Positions 15,061 to 25,684 are shown, counted from the stretch's first letter. The stretch is 35,915 nt of DNA from Chloroflexota bacterium (GCA_026390015.1 JAPLGS010000076.1:1-35915), one strand, 5' to 3'. Notes: generated by a model not told the origin, from the letters alone. Program-made: numbers and translations.

Positions 15061-16359
15061 ATGAAGCAAATTTGTGTCGTCGGCGTGGGATACGTCGGAC
15101 TTGTAACCGCGGCATGTTTTGCCGATCTTGGCAACCGCGTGACTGCTTTGGATGTGAACGAGCAGCGCGTTGAGAATCTCAAGAAGGGTATTATGCCCAT
15201 TTACGAACCCGGCCTCGATGAGCTGGTAAAACGTAATGTTAATGGCGGGCGAATTACATTCACAACTTCTTATAAAGATGCTTTGAAAAATGCCGAATAC
15301 GCGTTCATCGCAGTCGGCACTCCCTCAGACGCAAAAGGCGCGGCGGATTTGCAGTACGTGGCCGCCGCTGCCAAATCAATTGCGGAGAATATGACTGCGC
15401 CGCTGGTCATCATCAACAAATCCACAGTTCCGATCGGGACTGGTGATTGGGTGGCGGATATTGTGAAAGGTGCCCAGCCCAAGCCGATCGAATTCGCGGT
15501 TGTATCGTGTCCGGAGTTTTTGCGTGAAGGGTCCGCCATCGCCGATTTCACGAATCCGCACCGCACCGTGATCGGTTCACTCGACAAGGACGCCGCGAAC
15601 AAAGTTGCTCATTTGCATTTGCCATTGCGCGCTCCAATTGTCATCACCGACTTGCGCACCGCAGAAATGATCAAGTACGCGAGTAACGCATTCCTGGCGA
15701 CAAAGATTTCATTCATGAATGAACTCGCTGATCTGTGCGAACTGGTCGGCGCGGATGTGAAGGAAGTGGCCGCCGGCATGGGCTATGACGCACGCATCGG
15801 CCGTCACTTTTTAGATGCAGGTCTCGGCTGGGGCGGATCTTGCTTCCCCAAAGATGTGGAAGCGCTGGCTTTTATGGCAAAAGAAAATGGACTTAATCCA
15901 CGAATTTTGAACGATGTGATGGAAGTCAATTATGATCGCCGAAAAGCCGCGGTGGAACATGTGGCAAAAATGGTCGGTGGAGATTTGAAAGGCAAGACCA
16001 TCGGCTTGCTCGGTCTGGCATTCAAACCCAACACAGATGACATGCGCGATGCGCCAGCCATTGATATCGCTGAGGCGTTGCTCGAAGCCGGCGTGAAAGT
16101 CCGCGCTTATGATCCGGTTGCCATGGAAGTTGCCCGCCCGATCCTGCCGGCAGTGGAAATGTTTGACGAGCCGTACAAGATGGCGAAGGATTGCGATGCC
16201 TTGATGGTCGTCACTGAATGGAACGAGTTCAAACAACTTGATCTTGAAAAAGTGAAAGGCTTGCTCAAATCTCCGGTCATTTATGATGGACGGAATATTT
16301 ACGATCCCAAGTTGATGAAGGAAATGGGATTTATTTATCGCGCGATTGGGAGAAGGTAA
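15061..16359 (+). CDS. UDP-glucose/GDP-mannose 6-dehydrogenase
   Basis: 432-residue enzyme that oxidises a nucleotide sugar (most often UDP-glucose to UDP-glucuronate) with two NAD+, supplying acidic sugars for surface polysaccharides. The N-terminal motif [17 protein letters not shown] binds NAD. The central [11 protein letters not shown] and the catalytic Cys261 in [16 protein letters not shown] are intact. The C-terminal domain has [16 protein letters not shown] and VVTEWNEFK. The ribosome site is AAGGA 7 bases upstream. It lies 54 bases after the receiver gene and is followed by a methyltransferase. The exact substrate (UDP-Glc, UDP-ManNAc or GDP-Man) is not settled; the overall look favours UDP-glucose. 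Confidence 0.92.
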   Translation: MKQICVVGVGYVGLVTAACFADLGNRVTALDVNEQRVENLKKGIMPIYEPGLDELVKRNVNGGRITFTTSYKDALKNAEYAFIAVGTPSDAKGAADLQYVAAAAKSIAENMTAPLVIINKSTVPIGTGDWVADIVKGAQPKPIEFAVVSCPEFLREGSAIADFTNPHRTVIGSLDKDAANKVAHLHLPLRAPIVITDLRTAEMIKYASNAFLATKISFMNELADLCELVGADVKEVAAGMGYDARIGRHFLDAGLGWGGSCFPKDVEALAFMAKENGLNPRILNDVMEVNYDRRKAAVEHVAKMVGGDLKGKTIGLLGLAFKPNTDDMRDAPAIDIAEALLEAGVKVRAYDPVAMEVARPILPAVEMFDEPYKMAKDCDALMVVTEWNEFKQLDLEKVKGLLKSPVIYDGRNIYDPKLMKEMGFIYRAIGRR

Positions 16360-16382
16360 ACAAGTATTTTGGGAGCGCGTCG

Positions 16383-16403
16383 CCTAATCACCTAATGACT
16401 AAT
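16383..16403 (+). repeat. short octamer repeat spanning the methyltransferase start
   Basis: CCTAATCA (16383-16390), CCTAATGA (16391-16398) and a partial CTAATC follow in tandem. The start codon of the next gene lies inside the second unit. Confidence 0.5.
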
Positions 16404-17294
16404 CCTCCTGTTTGTAACTACGAAGGCTCCGACTACCAACAATCCTTTTGGGAACAAGGCGGGCGCGATTATGAAGACCGCGCTGAAGCCATTGCTCTCA
16501 AAAAAATGCTGCCAAAAAGCGGAAAGCTCATGCTCGAACTTGGCGCAGGAGCCGGGCGCAACACAGCGCGCTACGCCGGCTTTGAGCGCGTTGTCCTGCT
16601 GGATTATTCCACCACGCAGCTGGCTCAGGCTCAACAAAAACTTGGGCGCTCTGATCAATATATTTATGTCGCCGCGGATATTTACCGCCTCCCTTTTCGT
16701 GACCATCAATTTGATGCCGCAACAATGATCCGCGCTCTACATCACATGGCAGACGCGCCCAAAGCGCTCAAACAGATTCGGAATGTGCTGCGCTCGAATG
16801 CAATTTTTATTCTTGAATTTGCGAACAAACTTAACATCAAATCGATTTTGCGCTACGGGCTGAGACTTCAAAAATGGAATCCGTTCTCGCTTGAACCGGT
16901 TGAATTCGTCAAATTAAATTTTGACTTTCATCCAAAAGCGATTCGTAACTGGCTGGCAGATTTGGGATTTTCGATCGTGAGGACGCGTACCGTTTCACAT
17001 TTTCGTCTCGGCCTGTTAAAACGGATCGTCCCTGCCAGCCTGCTGGCCGCGTTGGATGGATTTTTCCAGCCGACAGGTGAGTTTTGGCAGTTTACGCCCA
17101 GTGTGTTTGTGAAGGCAAAAATAAAAGATGGCATTCAAACCGATGAAGCCTCATTGAATGTGATCGACCTTTTTAAATGCCCCGATTGTGAAAGCGAAAA
17201 ATTGGAAGAAAATCAAGAATATTTGCATTGCCCGCTCTGCGAATCGAATTGGGCTGTGCGCGACGGCATTTATGATTTCCGTGAGCGGATGTAA
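16395..17294 (+). CDS. class I SAM methyltransferase with C-terminal Trm112-like zinc domain
   Basis: 299-residue protein. SAM motif I is LELGAGAGRNTARYA (near residue 52), followed by VLLDYSTTQLAQAQ (motif II) and a FDAATMIRALHHMADAPKAL post-II segment. The last 50 residues hold two CxxC pairs (CPDCES and CPLCES) and NWAVRDGIYDFRE, which resembles a Trm112-like zinc ribbon. The substrate is unknown; its place beside a sugar dehydrogenase suggests glycan or lipid methylation, but that is only context. There is no Shine-Dalgarno sequence; the ATG lies in a short tandem repeat 35 bases after the dehydrogenase stop, so translation may be coupled to it. Confidence 0.85.
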   Translation: MTNPPVCNYEGSDYQQSFWEQGGRDYEDRAEAIALKKMLPKSGKLMLELGAGAGRNTARYAGFERVVLLDYSTTQLAQAQQKLGRSDQYIYVAADIYRLPFRDHQFDAATMIRALHHMADAPKALKQIRNVLRSNAIFILEFANKLNIKSILRYGLRLQKWNPFSLEPVEFVKLNFDFHPKAIRNWLADLGFSIVRTRTVSHFRLGLLKRIVPASLLAALDGFFQPTGEFWQFTPSVFVKAKIKDGIQTDEASLNVIDLFKCPDCESEKLEENQEYLHCPLCESNWAVRDGIYDFRERM

Positions 17295-17348
17295 CAGGAT
17301 GCTTGAAGATATGTTGGGGAATGAGTAAGCGACGTACAGTTTCGGAAG

Positions 17349-20300
17349 CTATATTTTTTCCTGCTTCTTTACCAGTGGCAAATGAATGAAGAAGGTGCTT
17401 CCGGGGAATTTTTCTTCATTCTGTCCATCGCTTTCCACCCAAATGCTGCCCTGCATGGCTTTCACGATACCGGCCGCGATCGCCAAACCAAGCCCGGCCC
17501 CGCCGCCCTTGTAGCTGGTGCGGCTGGATGAATGCAGCTCCGCTTTGCCTAATTGATATAGTTTATCGAAGATGATCTTATGGTGTTCATTGTCAATGCC
17601 GATGCCGGTATCTTTTACGCGTATCTCGGCACATTTACCAAGATGTATATCATCCACAATAGCTGCAGAGACGGTGATCGAGCCGCCGTCTGGGGTGAAT
17701 TTTATCGCGTTGACAATGACATGATCAAGCGCCTTCTTCAGTAATTCAGGATCAGCTAACAGCGGGGGAAGAGTTCGTGTCGTATCATCCACGTTAAAGG
17801 TCAGGTTGCGAACTGCTAGGTCGTTCGTGTAATCCTTATGGATCACCCGCAAGATCAGGCTCAGGTTAACTGACCCAAGCTGTGGAGAAACATCCTGATT
17901 GTCAAGGCGGGCTACATCCAGCATGCTGTTCACGATCTGATGTAAACGATTTGTGCCTTGCAGGACGCCATCACTCGCCTGTGCAAGCATGGGATTATTT
18001 AGAATGACAGCATCTGCTTTTAATATATCGATAAATCCTTTAATGATGGTCAACGGAGTGCGTAATTCATGCGCGGCCACTTGAATGAAAGCAGATTTAT
18101 TTTTGTCGTGTTTTGCAAGTGTTTTATAGGCGACGTTCAATTCTTCCACACGCTGGGCGACTATGCGTTCCATCATTTGATTCATGCCGGTCACTTCGTC
18201 ATATAAGCGTGCATTTTCCAAAGCAACGATGGCTTGCATTGCAAAGGTGGCCGCCATTAAACCATCGTCATCGTTGAACGAATTGTCCGAACGGCTTAAC
18301 ATAAGCAGGCCGGCTACTTGGTTTTTCGAATACAAAGGCACCCCCAGCCACGAACGATCCTTGGGTATCCAATCTGGCTGCTCCCAGGCTTCCACTGCAT
18401 TTGTATCCCTGATAAGCAGCGTCTCTCCTTTGAGGGTAACTGTTTTGTAAAAATCGACATGATTGATCTTTAAGTGAAATTCTGAAATATTTGCACCCAG
18501 TGGGAGACCGATGTGCGCACGGATCTGCGGCTGGTTATTTCCATCTTCCATGAATAGCACGCTGCGATCATAAGCCAGTACATGTTGTAACTGCTCAAGG
18601 ATCTGGTCGGGCACTTTTTCGATGATCGTTAAAGAGGATAATTGACGCGCCGAATGCGCCAACGCCTCTGCGCCGCGCCGCCGTTCCTGCTCGGATGCAA
18701 AGAGGTTTGCATTTTGCGCCGCGGCTTTTTCTGCTACATCGCGCGCGCGCGCAAGTTCCACCGCGCGTTCACGGGCTTCATTCAGCAGGCGCTCCACTTC
18801 TTTTTGCGCCTGCTCACGCTGCAGGACGAGCATTGTTCGCAAGAGGGCGCTCGAAAGCAGATTCTTCAGTCGGACATAGACATCCCATTCTGATGGTCCC
18901 ATTTCTGCCCACATGAAGCCGAAACGGTTGCTTGCCAAAGACAACGGCATGACCACAGCATCGTAGCGGCGGCCTTCCGGTGTCTTTCCTCGTGGTACCA
19001 GGCGGCCGGTGGCGAGTAATGTTTTTTCCTTCGGGATGGAAAATTTATTTTGATCATATTGCAGGAGCAGCCGGTAACTATCAGGTGGAGGCGAAGAGAT
19101 CAAGCCTGGCGAACTGACATCGCTGTAGAACATCACATACCAGCGCTCGAAACCCAGCAAAGGGAAATTCTTTGCGATCGCATCTCCGATCCCTTCGAGG
19201 GACATGGCAGGCGCCATGGAAAAGCTGAAATTGTTGAGCGCTTCTTCCTGTCGTTCAGATTGCAGGCGTTGATAGGCTTGCGCCCTTTGAGATAGTTCGC
19301 CTGTCAGCAGCCGCGCCTGTTGAAAAAGATTCTCGGCGTGCAGCATTGTGGTCGTACTGGTAATACCGCCCAGCGCATATTTTCTGAAAGTGGAAATAAC
19401 ATTATGCCAGATGGAGGAATCATAACCATTGGTTTGCAGCACCTCAACCATGGACTGTACCATTTTCAGGAAGGTCTCGCTTTTCTCCGGGTCGCGCAAA
19501 CACACCAGAAAAATATCCCACGTACGGCCGAACACATCAAGGTATTGTTTTTTCGCGGGGTCGTTCTCCAGGATCTCGACTGCCTCAAACAAAGCGCGCA
19601 GAGCTGATTCGCGTTTATTTTCCAACCTGCCGGTGTGTGACACTTCTTTTGGAAGCACGATCGCCTTTTGCACACTTTCCGGTAAACATCCGCAAGACCA
19701 GCGTATGACCAATTGCACCGGCAAAATATTAACTTCATCGACCGATTCCCCGTTTATACGTTTTTTTAAAGCACCGAAGGCCAGCCGCCCGGCTTCGGTA
19801 AAAGATTGATGTACGGTGGTCAGCGGCACGCCCAGCGATTGTGATTCCTTTATATCGTCAAAGCCGGTCAGAGCGATCTTATCCGGTACTTGAATCCCGC
19901 GTTGTTGTAACGCTTCCATTACGCCAAATGCCATGCGGTCATTGGATGCGGCGATGGCCTGAACCTGGATGCCGCGTTCATCCATCAATTTGCGTATCGC
20001 GGCGCGCCCACTCTCGGGCGTATGATCGCCTTCGAAAACGATATCCTCATCAAAAAGGATATTGTGTGCCCTTAATTCATCCTTGTAAGCGCTGAAGCGC
20101 TGATCAGATTCCCAGTGCCCTTTTGGGCCGCGAACAAATGCGATTCGCTTGTATCCATGTGTTTCGATCAGATGATGTATCACGGCACGCATCCCGCCTG
20201 TGTTATCCGCAATAAAGGAGGATACGCCCTCCGCCTGTACTCCAAATGATGCAATGGGTGTAGGCGCGAACATACGACAAAAATTCTTTATGTCATCCGC

Positions 20301-20570
20301 AGAAGAACCGTGGCTGATGTCTGCAGTTAGTAGCACGCCGTCAAACTGACCGGGTTTGATCAGATCGTACAGCCCATAAGACCAGCCCTCATTCTCCGGC
20401 GCGGCAATGGCGATCGGCTTGCCTCCCACGAAATAGATCACGTTCATATCATGGGTTTTGGCAGATGCCAATACGCCTGTCATGAACTCGGCATCCCACA
20501 AACGACTTAATTGTGCGCCGAGTACGGCAATTGTTTTTCGATCTTTGTTGGGTTTATTGAGTAGAACCAT
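17349..20570 (-). CDS. hybrid sensor histidine kinase with LacI-type ligand-binding domain and GAF
   Basis: 1073-residue cytoplasmic kinase without membrane segments. Residues about 12-285 are a LacI/PBP1-type sugar-binding domain lacking the DNA-binding helix-turn-helix, ending in an IRWSCGC motif. A helical region follows (about 300-560), then a coiled coil (about 580-645, ERLLNEARERAVELARARD), a GAF domain (about 650-800), HisKA with His834 in AAHELRTPL, and HATPase with Asn954, DTGIGI (987) and GGGAGLGL (1022). It probably autophosphorylates in response to a small ligand. No receiver is fused; the CheY-like protein at 14623 could be a partner. A -10 box lies 11 bases before ATG and no ribosome site is seen. 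Confidence 0.9.
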   Translation of the reverse strand: MVLLNKPNKDRKTIAVLGAQLSRLWDAEFMTGVLASAKTHDMNVIYFVGGKPIAIAAPENEGWSYGLYDLIKPGQFDGVLLTADISHGSSADDIKNFCRMFAPTPIASFGVQAEGVSSFIADNTGGMRAVIHHLIETHGYKRIAFVRGPKGHWESDQRFSAYKDELRAHNILFDEDIVFEGDHTPESGRAAIRKLMDERGIQVQAIAASNDRMAFGVMEALQQRGIQVPDKIALTGFDDIKESQSLGVPLTTVHQSFTEAGRLAFGALKKRINGESVDEVNILPVQLVIRWSCGCLPESVQKAIVLPKEVSHTGRLENKRESALRALFEAVEILENDPAKKQYLDVFGRTWDIFLVCLRDPEKSETFLKMVQSMVEVLQTNGYDSSIWHNVISTFRKYALGGITSTTTMLHAENLFQQARLLTGELSQRAQAYQRLQSERQEEALNNFSFSMAPAMSLEGIGDAIAKNFPLLGFERWYVMFYSDVSSPGLISSPPPDSYRLLLQYDQNKFSIPKEKTLLATGRLVPRGKTPEGRRYDAVVMPLSLASNRFGFMWAEMGPSEWDVYVRLKNLLSSALLRTMLVLQREQAQKEVERLLNEARERAVELARARDVAEKAAAQNANLFASEQERRRGAEALAHSARQLSSLTIIEKVPDQILEQLQHVLAYDRSVLFMEDGNNQPQIRAHIGLPLGANISEFHLKINHVDFYKTVTLKGETLLIRDTNAVEAWEQPDWIPKDRSWLGVPLYSKNQVAGLLMLSRSDNSFNDDDGLMAATFAMQAIVALENARLYDEVTGMNQMMERIVAQRVEELNVAYKTLAKHDKNKSAFIQVAAHELRTPLTIIKGFIDILKADAVILNNPMLAQASDGVLQGTNRLHQIVNSMLDVARLDNQDVSPQLGSVNLSLILRVIHKDYTNDLAVRNLTFNVDDTTRTLPPLLADPELLKKALDHVIVNAIKFTPDGGSITVSAAIVDDIHLGKCAEIRVKDTGIGIDNEHHKIIFDKLYQLGKAELHSSSRTSYKGGGAGLGLAIAAGIVKAMQGSIWVESDGQNEEKFPGSTFFIHLPLVKKQEKI

Positions 20571-20581
20571 AGTGTCTAGAA

Positions 20582-20587
20582 ATTATA
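20582..20587 (-). promoter_or_regulatory. -10 box of the hybrid kinase gene
   Basis: On the minus strand TATAAT lies 11 bases before ATG 20570, with TTCCAA as a weak -35 at 16 bases. The predicted leader is only 4-5 bases with no Shine-Dalgarno sequence. Confidence 0.45.
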
Positions 20588-20665
20588 AGCCAGGAAACTA
20601 GATTTGGAAGCCTCTCCACACAAAAGGAAATGAAATTGTCACAATAAGCGCAGCCCTCGGTCAGG

Positions 20666-20989
20666 TTATGCGCGGATCATGGTAAGCAGCATTTTGAATT
20701 TTTGTGTGGCCTTTATAGCGTGTGGTTCATTGGCAGGCATGATGATCGCGTCTCCGGTTTTTAGATCGAACGGTTTGCCGGAAATAGTCACATGTGTTTC
20801 ACCCTCCAAAATATGGACAAGCGCATCGAAAGGCGCTGTGTGTTCGCTCAAGCCTTGATCTTTATCGAATGCAAAGAGCGTCACGTTACCGGATTCTGCT
20901 TTGGTGATCTGGCGGCTAACCACGGCGGCGTCTTGATAATTCACCATTTCAGCGAGAGCGAGAATTTGAGATGTTGGTGCTGTTGACAT
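20666..20989 (-). CDS. small cupin-domain protein
   Basis: 107-residue single-domain cupin. Cupin motif 1 is seen around DALVHILEGETHVTISG and motif 2 around GDAIIMPANEPHAI, with His residues that could bind a metal. The reaction or ligand cannot be assigned; such proteins range from sensors to dioxygenase-like enzymes. GAGG lies 5 bases before ATG. It starts 17 bases after the metalloprotease stop on the same strand, so it is probably cotranscribed with it, and it is followed by a separate promoter for the kinase. Confidence 0.83.
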   Translation of the reverse strand: MSTAPTSQILALAEMVNYQDAAVVSRQITKAESGNVTLFAFDKDQGLSEHTAPFDALVHILEGETHVTISGKPFDLKTGDAIIMPANEPHAIKATQKFKMLLTMIRA

Positions 20990-21006
20990 GTTTACCTCGT
21001 AAATAA

Positions 21007-23001
21007 TTATCGGATTTCGATTTGATATGCGGCGTGTTCACGCGTAATACGGGTTGTGCCTGTGATCACCAGATACGCCTTTTCACCGGATTTCAGCGAG
21101 AGCGGAATATCTGCGGACTGGTCTTCATTGAGCGGGATCATTGTCACGCTGGAATCACTCGTCTTGATCAGAGCCAGGCCAAAAGTTTGGGGAAGAACGT
21201 TTTGGATTCTTGCGAATCCTTCGGCGGCCCAATCTCCATCATCCGCTTCAAAATCGGAGCTATAGCCTGCCGCTTCGATTGAGACATTATCCAGCAAAAA
21301 GCCATCTCCATTGAGCCCGGCGTCTGTAATATATTCATATCTAACGGATATTTTTTTGCCGGCATATTGTGAAAGATCAACGGTCTCTTCGACCCAGCCA
21401 TTGCTTGTGCCAGTATACCCCCAGCCATAACCAGTGCCAGTTGAATTGTTGTCTGTGCCTGAGGGCGTTTTTATGATCTGCCAGGTTTTGCCATCTTCAG
21501 AAACTTCAAGATAGAGGTAATCCCAATCCTTTTCGATATCGAACCAGGTTTGAAATGAAATATTTATAGGAGCGTTGACGTCTGAGAAGTCAAATTCTTT
21601 CGTCAGTGTCATATCAGACGAGTTGCCTATATTGGACCAGAAGGCATATTTGCCAGAGTATGGATCGGTGGGCAGCAAGCCGGTGACGGTTGAGCCTTTG
21701 AAGGAAAGTGTGTAATCACCCGCGCACTCGATCGTGAGGTAATCCACGCCGTATTGATGCACATCAAATGTTTGCGGAGCTTGTGGACAGTTGGAAATCG
21801 TTTCAGGTGCTGAGGCGCGCGGGGCGGCTGGATAATTTTTATATATATAGCGCCCATCGCCGACGGAGCTATCCAGCAGGAAGTTGGTCAGAGCCCAGTC
21901 CATGAAAAAACTATCGGCAGTGATCAGTTTGCCCGTCGCGGGGTCTGTGATGTTAAGCGTGGCGAGCGTATCATCTATGCTAATTAGATCGTTTTCAGGA
22001 TTGCTAGTGAGTGCTTTGGTTGCTATTTCGCCAAAACGGTCGAGGAAATAAGTGAGGAAAAGAAAACTCGCGCCATAGTGCGCGGAAAAATCAGGAGAGG
22101 AATTATTCACCCATGTATTCAATTGCAAATCAGTGTCTTGGATATATGCCTGATCATGGTTGCCATTTCCGTACCCATTGATAAAGGAGCCCACTTCGGC
22201 GAATCCTTCTGCCATCCAGTTCACATCATTTCGGTCGGTTGGGAACTGGATCATGTGTACGAATTCGTGCGCGAGCGTGGCGTAGGTATATTCATCCGCG
22301 AGGTTCTGAGTGGTGCCCAATACATAAGTTTCATGACCGTTGGAATACTTTCGCACTATAGGATTAAATTCATCTGATGAATTAAAGTAGCCCGCGATGT
22401 TGTGTCCAATATCATTGGCGTAAACCACAAAGATATGCGGATCTCCATCCACGCCCGGTGTCCATTCGCTGCCGAAGAACTCGCGGTCGGTTGGATAGAT
22501 CTTGTTTTCAAAGGTGTCCATCAGGGCTTTCATGTCGTCTTTGTTGACGTTTGCTCCATCCTCTGCCCAAAAATATGAGTGGTCGGTAATATAAAGCAGG
22601 CTGGCTTCCATTTGATGATGCTCATGTGTATCTGAATTCAGGATCCAAAATTTTTCCTTGTCGCCCACTTGATACGATTTTGTTTGTACAGTCTTTGGAA
22701 TATTGCATAATCCCTGCAAACGACAGGCCAGTTCATACGGGTCATTCTCTGGAACGAGACTTTTTTCCAGCATGTTGAGCGTTTCTTTTGAAACTGAATC
22801 AGCGGATGGGCGTATGACTTCTGGCAAGGCGGTGGGTGTAAAACCATCAAATGGGTTGATGGGGTTGTCAGTTATTGAAGTTGATTTGCCGTATGCGAAA
22901 TATCCATATCCAGCTAATCCCGCCACCAGCACGCAGATACAGCATAATGCAACTACTATCCCTATTATGACCGCTGTGTTACTTGATTTTTTTTCTGTCA
23001 T
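21007..23001 (-). CDS. membrane-anchored metalloprotease, immune-inhibitor-A/M6-like
   Basis: 664-residue extracytoplasmic zinc protease. One N-terminal membrane helix (residues about 10-36) anchors it. The catalytic motif HEFVH is at 245-249, with Glu265 in WMAEGFAEV as the likely third zinc ligand. After the peptidase domain (to about 400) there is a beta-sandwich region (about 430-610) with FSDVNAPINISFQTWFDIE and DGFLLDNVSIEA, typical of MAM or choice-of-anchor-J modules in M6 proteases, then a short beta domain to the end. ATG 23001 was preferred over 23067 because AAAGGA precedes it and the helix follows at once. Substrate unknown. The family assignment below clan level is moderate. Confidence 0.82.
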   Translation of the reverse strand: MTEKKSSNTAVIIGIVVALCCICVLVAGLAGYGYFAYGKSTSITDNPINPFDGFTPTALPEVIRPSADSVSKETLNMLEKSLVPENDPYELACRLQGLCNIPKTVQTKSYQVGDKEKFWILNSDTHEHHQMEASLLYITDHSYFWAEDGANVNKDDMKALMDTFENKIYPTDREFFGSEWTPGVDGDPHIFVVYANDIGHNIAGYFNSSDEFNPIVRKYSNGHETYVLGTTQNLADEYTYATLAHEFVHMIQFPTDRNDVNWMAEGFAEVGSFINGYGNGNHDQAYIQDTDLQLNTWVNNSSPDFSAHYGASFLFLTYFLDRFGEIATKALTSNPENDLISIDDTLATLNITDPATGKLITADSFFMDWALTNFLLDSSVGDGRYIYKNYPAAPRASAPETISNCPQAPQTFDVHQYGVDYLTIECAGDYTLSFKGSTVTGLLPTDPYSGKYAFWSNIGNSSDMTLTKEFDFSDVNAPINISFQTWFDIEKDWDYLYLEVSEDGKTWQIIKTPSGTDNNSTGTGYGWGYTGTSNGWVEETVDLSQYAGKKISVRYEYITDAGLNGDGFLLDNVSIEAAGYSSDFEADDGDWAAEGFARIQNVLPQTFGLALIKTSDSSVTMIPLNEDQSADIPLSLKSGEKAYLVITGTTRITREHAAYQIEIR

Positions 23002-23073
23002 GGTTTTCCTTTGACCAATAAAATTTATTTCCATCATAATGCCCGTAACTAAAAACCAGATTAGCAAAAGAAG

Positions 23074-23110
23074 AAAGAGGAAAGACAGCCTAAGCCGTCT
23101 TTCCTCTTTT
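23074..23110 (-). terminator. intrinsic terminator after clpC
   Basis: A 13-base perfect stem (AAAGAGGAAAGAC at 23074-23086 with 23097-23109) has a 10-base loop, 20 bases beyond the clpC stop on the minus strand, and is followed by a T-rich run. It separates clpC from the metalloprotease gene. Confidence 0.75.
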
Positions 23111-23129
23111 CACCGTTTATAAGCTGGTA

Positions 23130-25601
23130 TTACGCGTCTATTTTTCGCTTTGACTTTTTCACGGCCGCTTCGGTTTGGAAGATGATCTTGTTTTCCTTCA
23201 CGTCTACATCCACTGTCACCACTGCGCCATCTTTGAACTTTCCGCCGAGCAATTCCACCGAGAGCGGACTCTCGACATATTTTTGGATCGCTCGTCGCAG
23301 CGGGCGCGCGCCGAATGCGGGATCAAAGCCTTCCTTCGCAAGCCAGACACGCGCCGCATCACTGAGTTGAACAGTGATGTCATGTTCATTCAAACGATCT
23401 TGTACTTCCTTCATTTGCAAAACGACGATCTCTTCCATCTGTTCGATGGAAAGTGGAGAGAACATAATGGTCTCATCCACGCGGTTGATGAACTCAGGAC
23501 GGAATGCACCTTTGAGCGCTTTCTCGATTTTGTCGTGCGCGGCGCGTTCGTCGTCATCGGCTTTTTGGGTGAGGAATCCCAACGTGCCGCCCTTGGTCAC
23601 GTATTCAGTGCCCAGGTTCGAGGTCATGATCAAGACCGTGTTGCGGAAATCCACCACCTTGCCCTGACCATCCGTCAAGCGGCCGTCATCTAAAATTTGT
23701 AGCAGTGCATTCCACACTTCAGGATGCGCCTTTTCAATTTCATCAAACAAGACGACGCGATACGGGCGCCTGCGGACTGCTTCTGTGAGCTGGCCGCCCT
23801 CTTCATAACCGACATATCCGGGCGGCGCGCCAAAGAGACGGCTGACCGTATGCTGTTCGCGATATTCAGACATATCAATGCGGACAAGAGCTTCCTCGTC
23901 ATCGAACATGAACCACGCGAGGGCTTTTGCCAGCTCGGTCTTTCCGACCCCGGACGGGCCAATAAAAATAAACGAGCCGATCGGTCGGGACGGGTCTTTC
24001 AGCCCGGAGCGTGCGCGGCGAATCGCATCCGAAACGGCGTGAATGGCTTCCTCCTGACCGATGATGCGCTCGTGCAAACGCGCTTCCATGTGCAGGAGTT
24101 TTACTGATTCCGTTTCGAGCATTTGATTAACGGGGATACCCGTCCACTGATGCACGACCGAAGCGATATCATCCACATCCACCACTTCATCGAGTTGATG
24201 TTCGGTTTCCCATTTTTCGCGTTTTTCAAGATATTCAGATTCAAGCCTTAATCTTTCGGCTTTCTTTTGTGCGGCTCTTTCGTAATCACGTTCCAAACCA
24301 GCCTGTTCTTCTTCGGCGCGCAAGCGATCCACATCTGTTTTCATGCCCTTCAGATCGGGAGGCATGGAATACAGCGCCACGCGGACTTTCGCGGCGGCTT
24401 CGTCCATCAGGTCAATGGCTTTGTCGGGTAGGTGCCTGTCTGTTACGTAGCGATCAGCCAAACGGGCGGCGGCTGTGAGTGCCTCATCCGAAAAATGAAC
24501 TTTGTGATGCGCTTCGTAGCGGTCACGTAAACCATGCAGCATCTTGATCGTGTCGTCCACGCTCGGTTCATCCACATGGATTGGGGCGAAGCGTCTTTCA
24601 AGCGCGGCATCTTTTTCAATATGTTTGTGGAACTCGTCCAGCGTGGTTGCGCCGATGCATTGCAGTTCGCCGCGCGCGAGGGCTGGTTTGAGCATGTTGG
24701 ACGCATCCATTGCGCCTTGCGCCGCACCCGCGCCAACGACTGTGTGCAGTTCGTCGATCATCAGGATCACATCGCCCTTCGAGCGCTGGACTTCATCCAT
24801 AACGGCTTTGAGACGTTCTTCAAATTCACCGCGGAAGCGTGAGCCTGCGATCATGGCCGCGAGGTCAAGTGCGACCACGCGTTTGCCCGAAAGAATTTCA
24901 GGCACGTCGTTGCTGGCGATTTTCTGCGCGAGACCTTCCGCGATGGCGGTCTTGCCGACGCCTGCTTCACCAATGAGAACTGGATTGTTCTTTGTGCGGC
25001 GGGAGAGGATCTGGATGAGCCGTAAAATTTCCTTGTCACGGCCAATGACTGGGTCAAGTTTTCCTTCGCGCGCCAGTTGAGTTAGGTCACGCGAGTATTT
25101 TTCGAGCGCGCGATATTTCGTCTCAGCCTGTGGATCTGTGACTCGTTGTCCGCCGCGCAGGTCTTGAATTGAATCGTAGACTCGGTCACGCGTCAGCCCG
25201 GCGCTTTCCAAAATGCGCGCGGCGGGAGTGTTGCGCTCGGTCAGAATGGCGAGGAAGATATGCTCGGTGGAAATATATTCATCCTTGAGACGGTTGGCTT
25301 CCTCGTTGGCGAGATCAATGATCCGCTTGACTCGCGGCGTGATGAATATCTGTCCTGCGCCGCCGCCAAAGATATTAGCCTTCGGGCTGGCGCGCAGAGT
25401 GGCATCCAGCCGCTCGGTCAGCGCTTCGGCGCTCACGCTTAATTTTTCAAGAATTTGGGGGATCACACCGCCGGGCTGTTCGATCAGCGCCAGCAGGATG
25501 TGTTCAGTATCAATCTGGTTATGTCCGTAGCGCTGGATGATCTCAGCGGCGCGTTGAGCGGCTTCCTGCGCTCGTTCGGTAAATCTATCAAATCGCATCA
25601 T
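23130..25601 (-). CDS. clpC: ClpC-type AAA+ unfoldase
   Basis: 823-residue Hsp100 protein that unfolds substrates for ClpP and assists in stress protein quality control. The Clp N domain spans 1-150. The first AAA+ module has Walker A GEAGVGKT (211-218) and Walker B MIDELH (281-286). A middle region with a UVR-like coiled segment ([18 protein letters not shown]) follows, and the second AAA+ module has GPSGVGKT (near 555) and LFDEIEKAH. The short middle domain with UVR character favours ClpC over ClpB. GGAGG lies 9 bases before ATG 25601. I see no CtsR or CIRCE operator; an extended -10 box lies about 85 bases upstream. Confidence 0.95.
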   Translation of the reverse strand: MMRFDRFTERAQEAAQRAAEIIQRYGHNQIDTEHILLALIEQPGGVIPQILEKLSVSAEALTERLDATLRASPKANIFGGGAGQIFITPRVKRIIDLANEEANRLKDEYISTEHIFLAILTERNTPAARILESAGLTRDRVYDSIQDLRGGQRVTDPQAETKYRALEKYSRDLTQLAREGKLDPVIGRDKEILRLIQILSRRTKNNPVLIGEAGVGKTAIAEGLAQKIASNDVPEILSGKRVVALDLAAMIAGSRFRGEFEERLKAVMDEVQRSKGDVILMIDELHTVVGAGAAQGAMDASNMLKPALARGELQCIGATTLDEFHKHIEKDAALERRFAPIHVDEPSVDDTIKMLHGLRDRYEAHHKVHFSDEALTAAARLADRYVTDRHLPDKAIDLMDEAAAKVRVALYSMPPDLKGMKTDVDRLRAEEEQAGLERDYERAAQKKAERLRLESEYLEKREKWETEHQLDEVVDVDDIASVVHQWTGIPVNQMLETESVKLLHMEARLHERIIGQEEAIHAVSDAIRRARSGLKDPSRPIGSFIFIGPSGVGKTELAKALAWFMFDDEEALVRIDMSEYREQHTVSRLFGAPPGYVGYEEGGQLTEAVRRRPYRVVLFDEIEKAHPEVWNALLQILDDGRLTDGQGKVVDFRNTVLIMTSNLGTEYVTKGGTLGFLTQKADDDERAAHDKIEKALKGAFRPEFINRVDETIMFSPLSIEQMEEIVVLQMKEVQDRLNEHDITVQLSDAARVWLAKEGFDPAFGARPLRRAIQKYVESPLSVELLGGKFKDGAVVTVDVDVKENKIIFQTEAAVKKSKRKIDA

Positions 25602-25684
25602 GGGGTAGTTCCTCCGTTGGCTGACGGGAAAAGACGGTGGACAATGTTCTTTAGTCTACGCTCTACGGTCAGTCAATGATAGGC

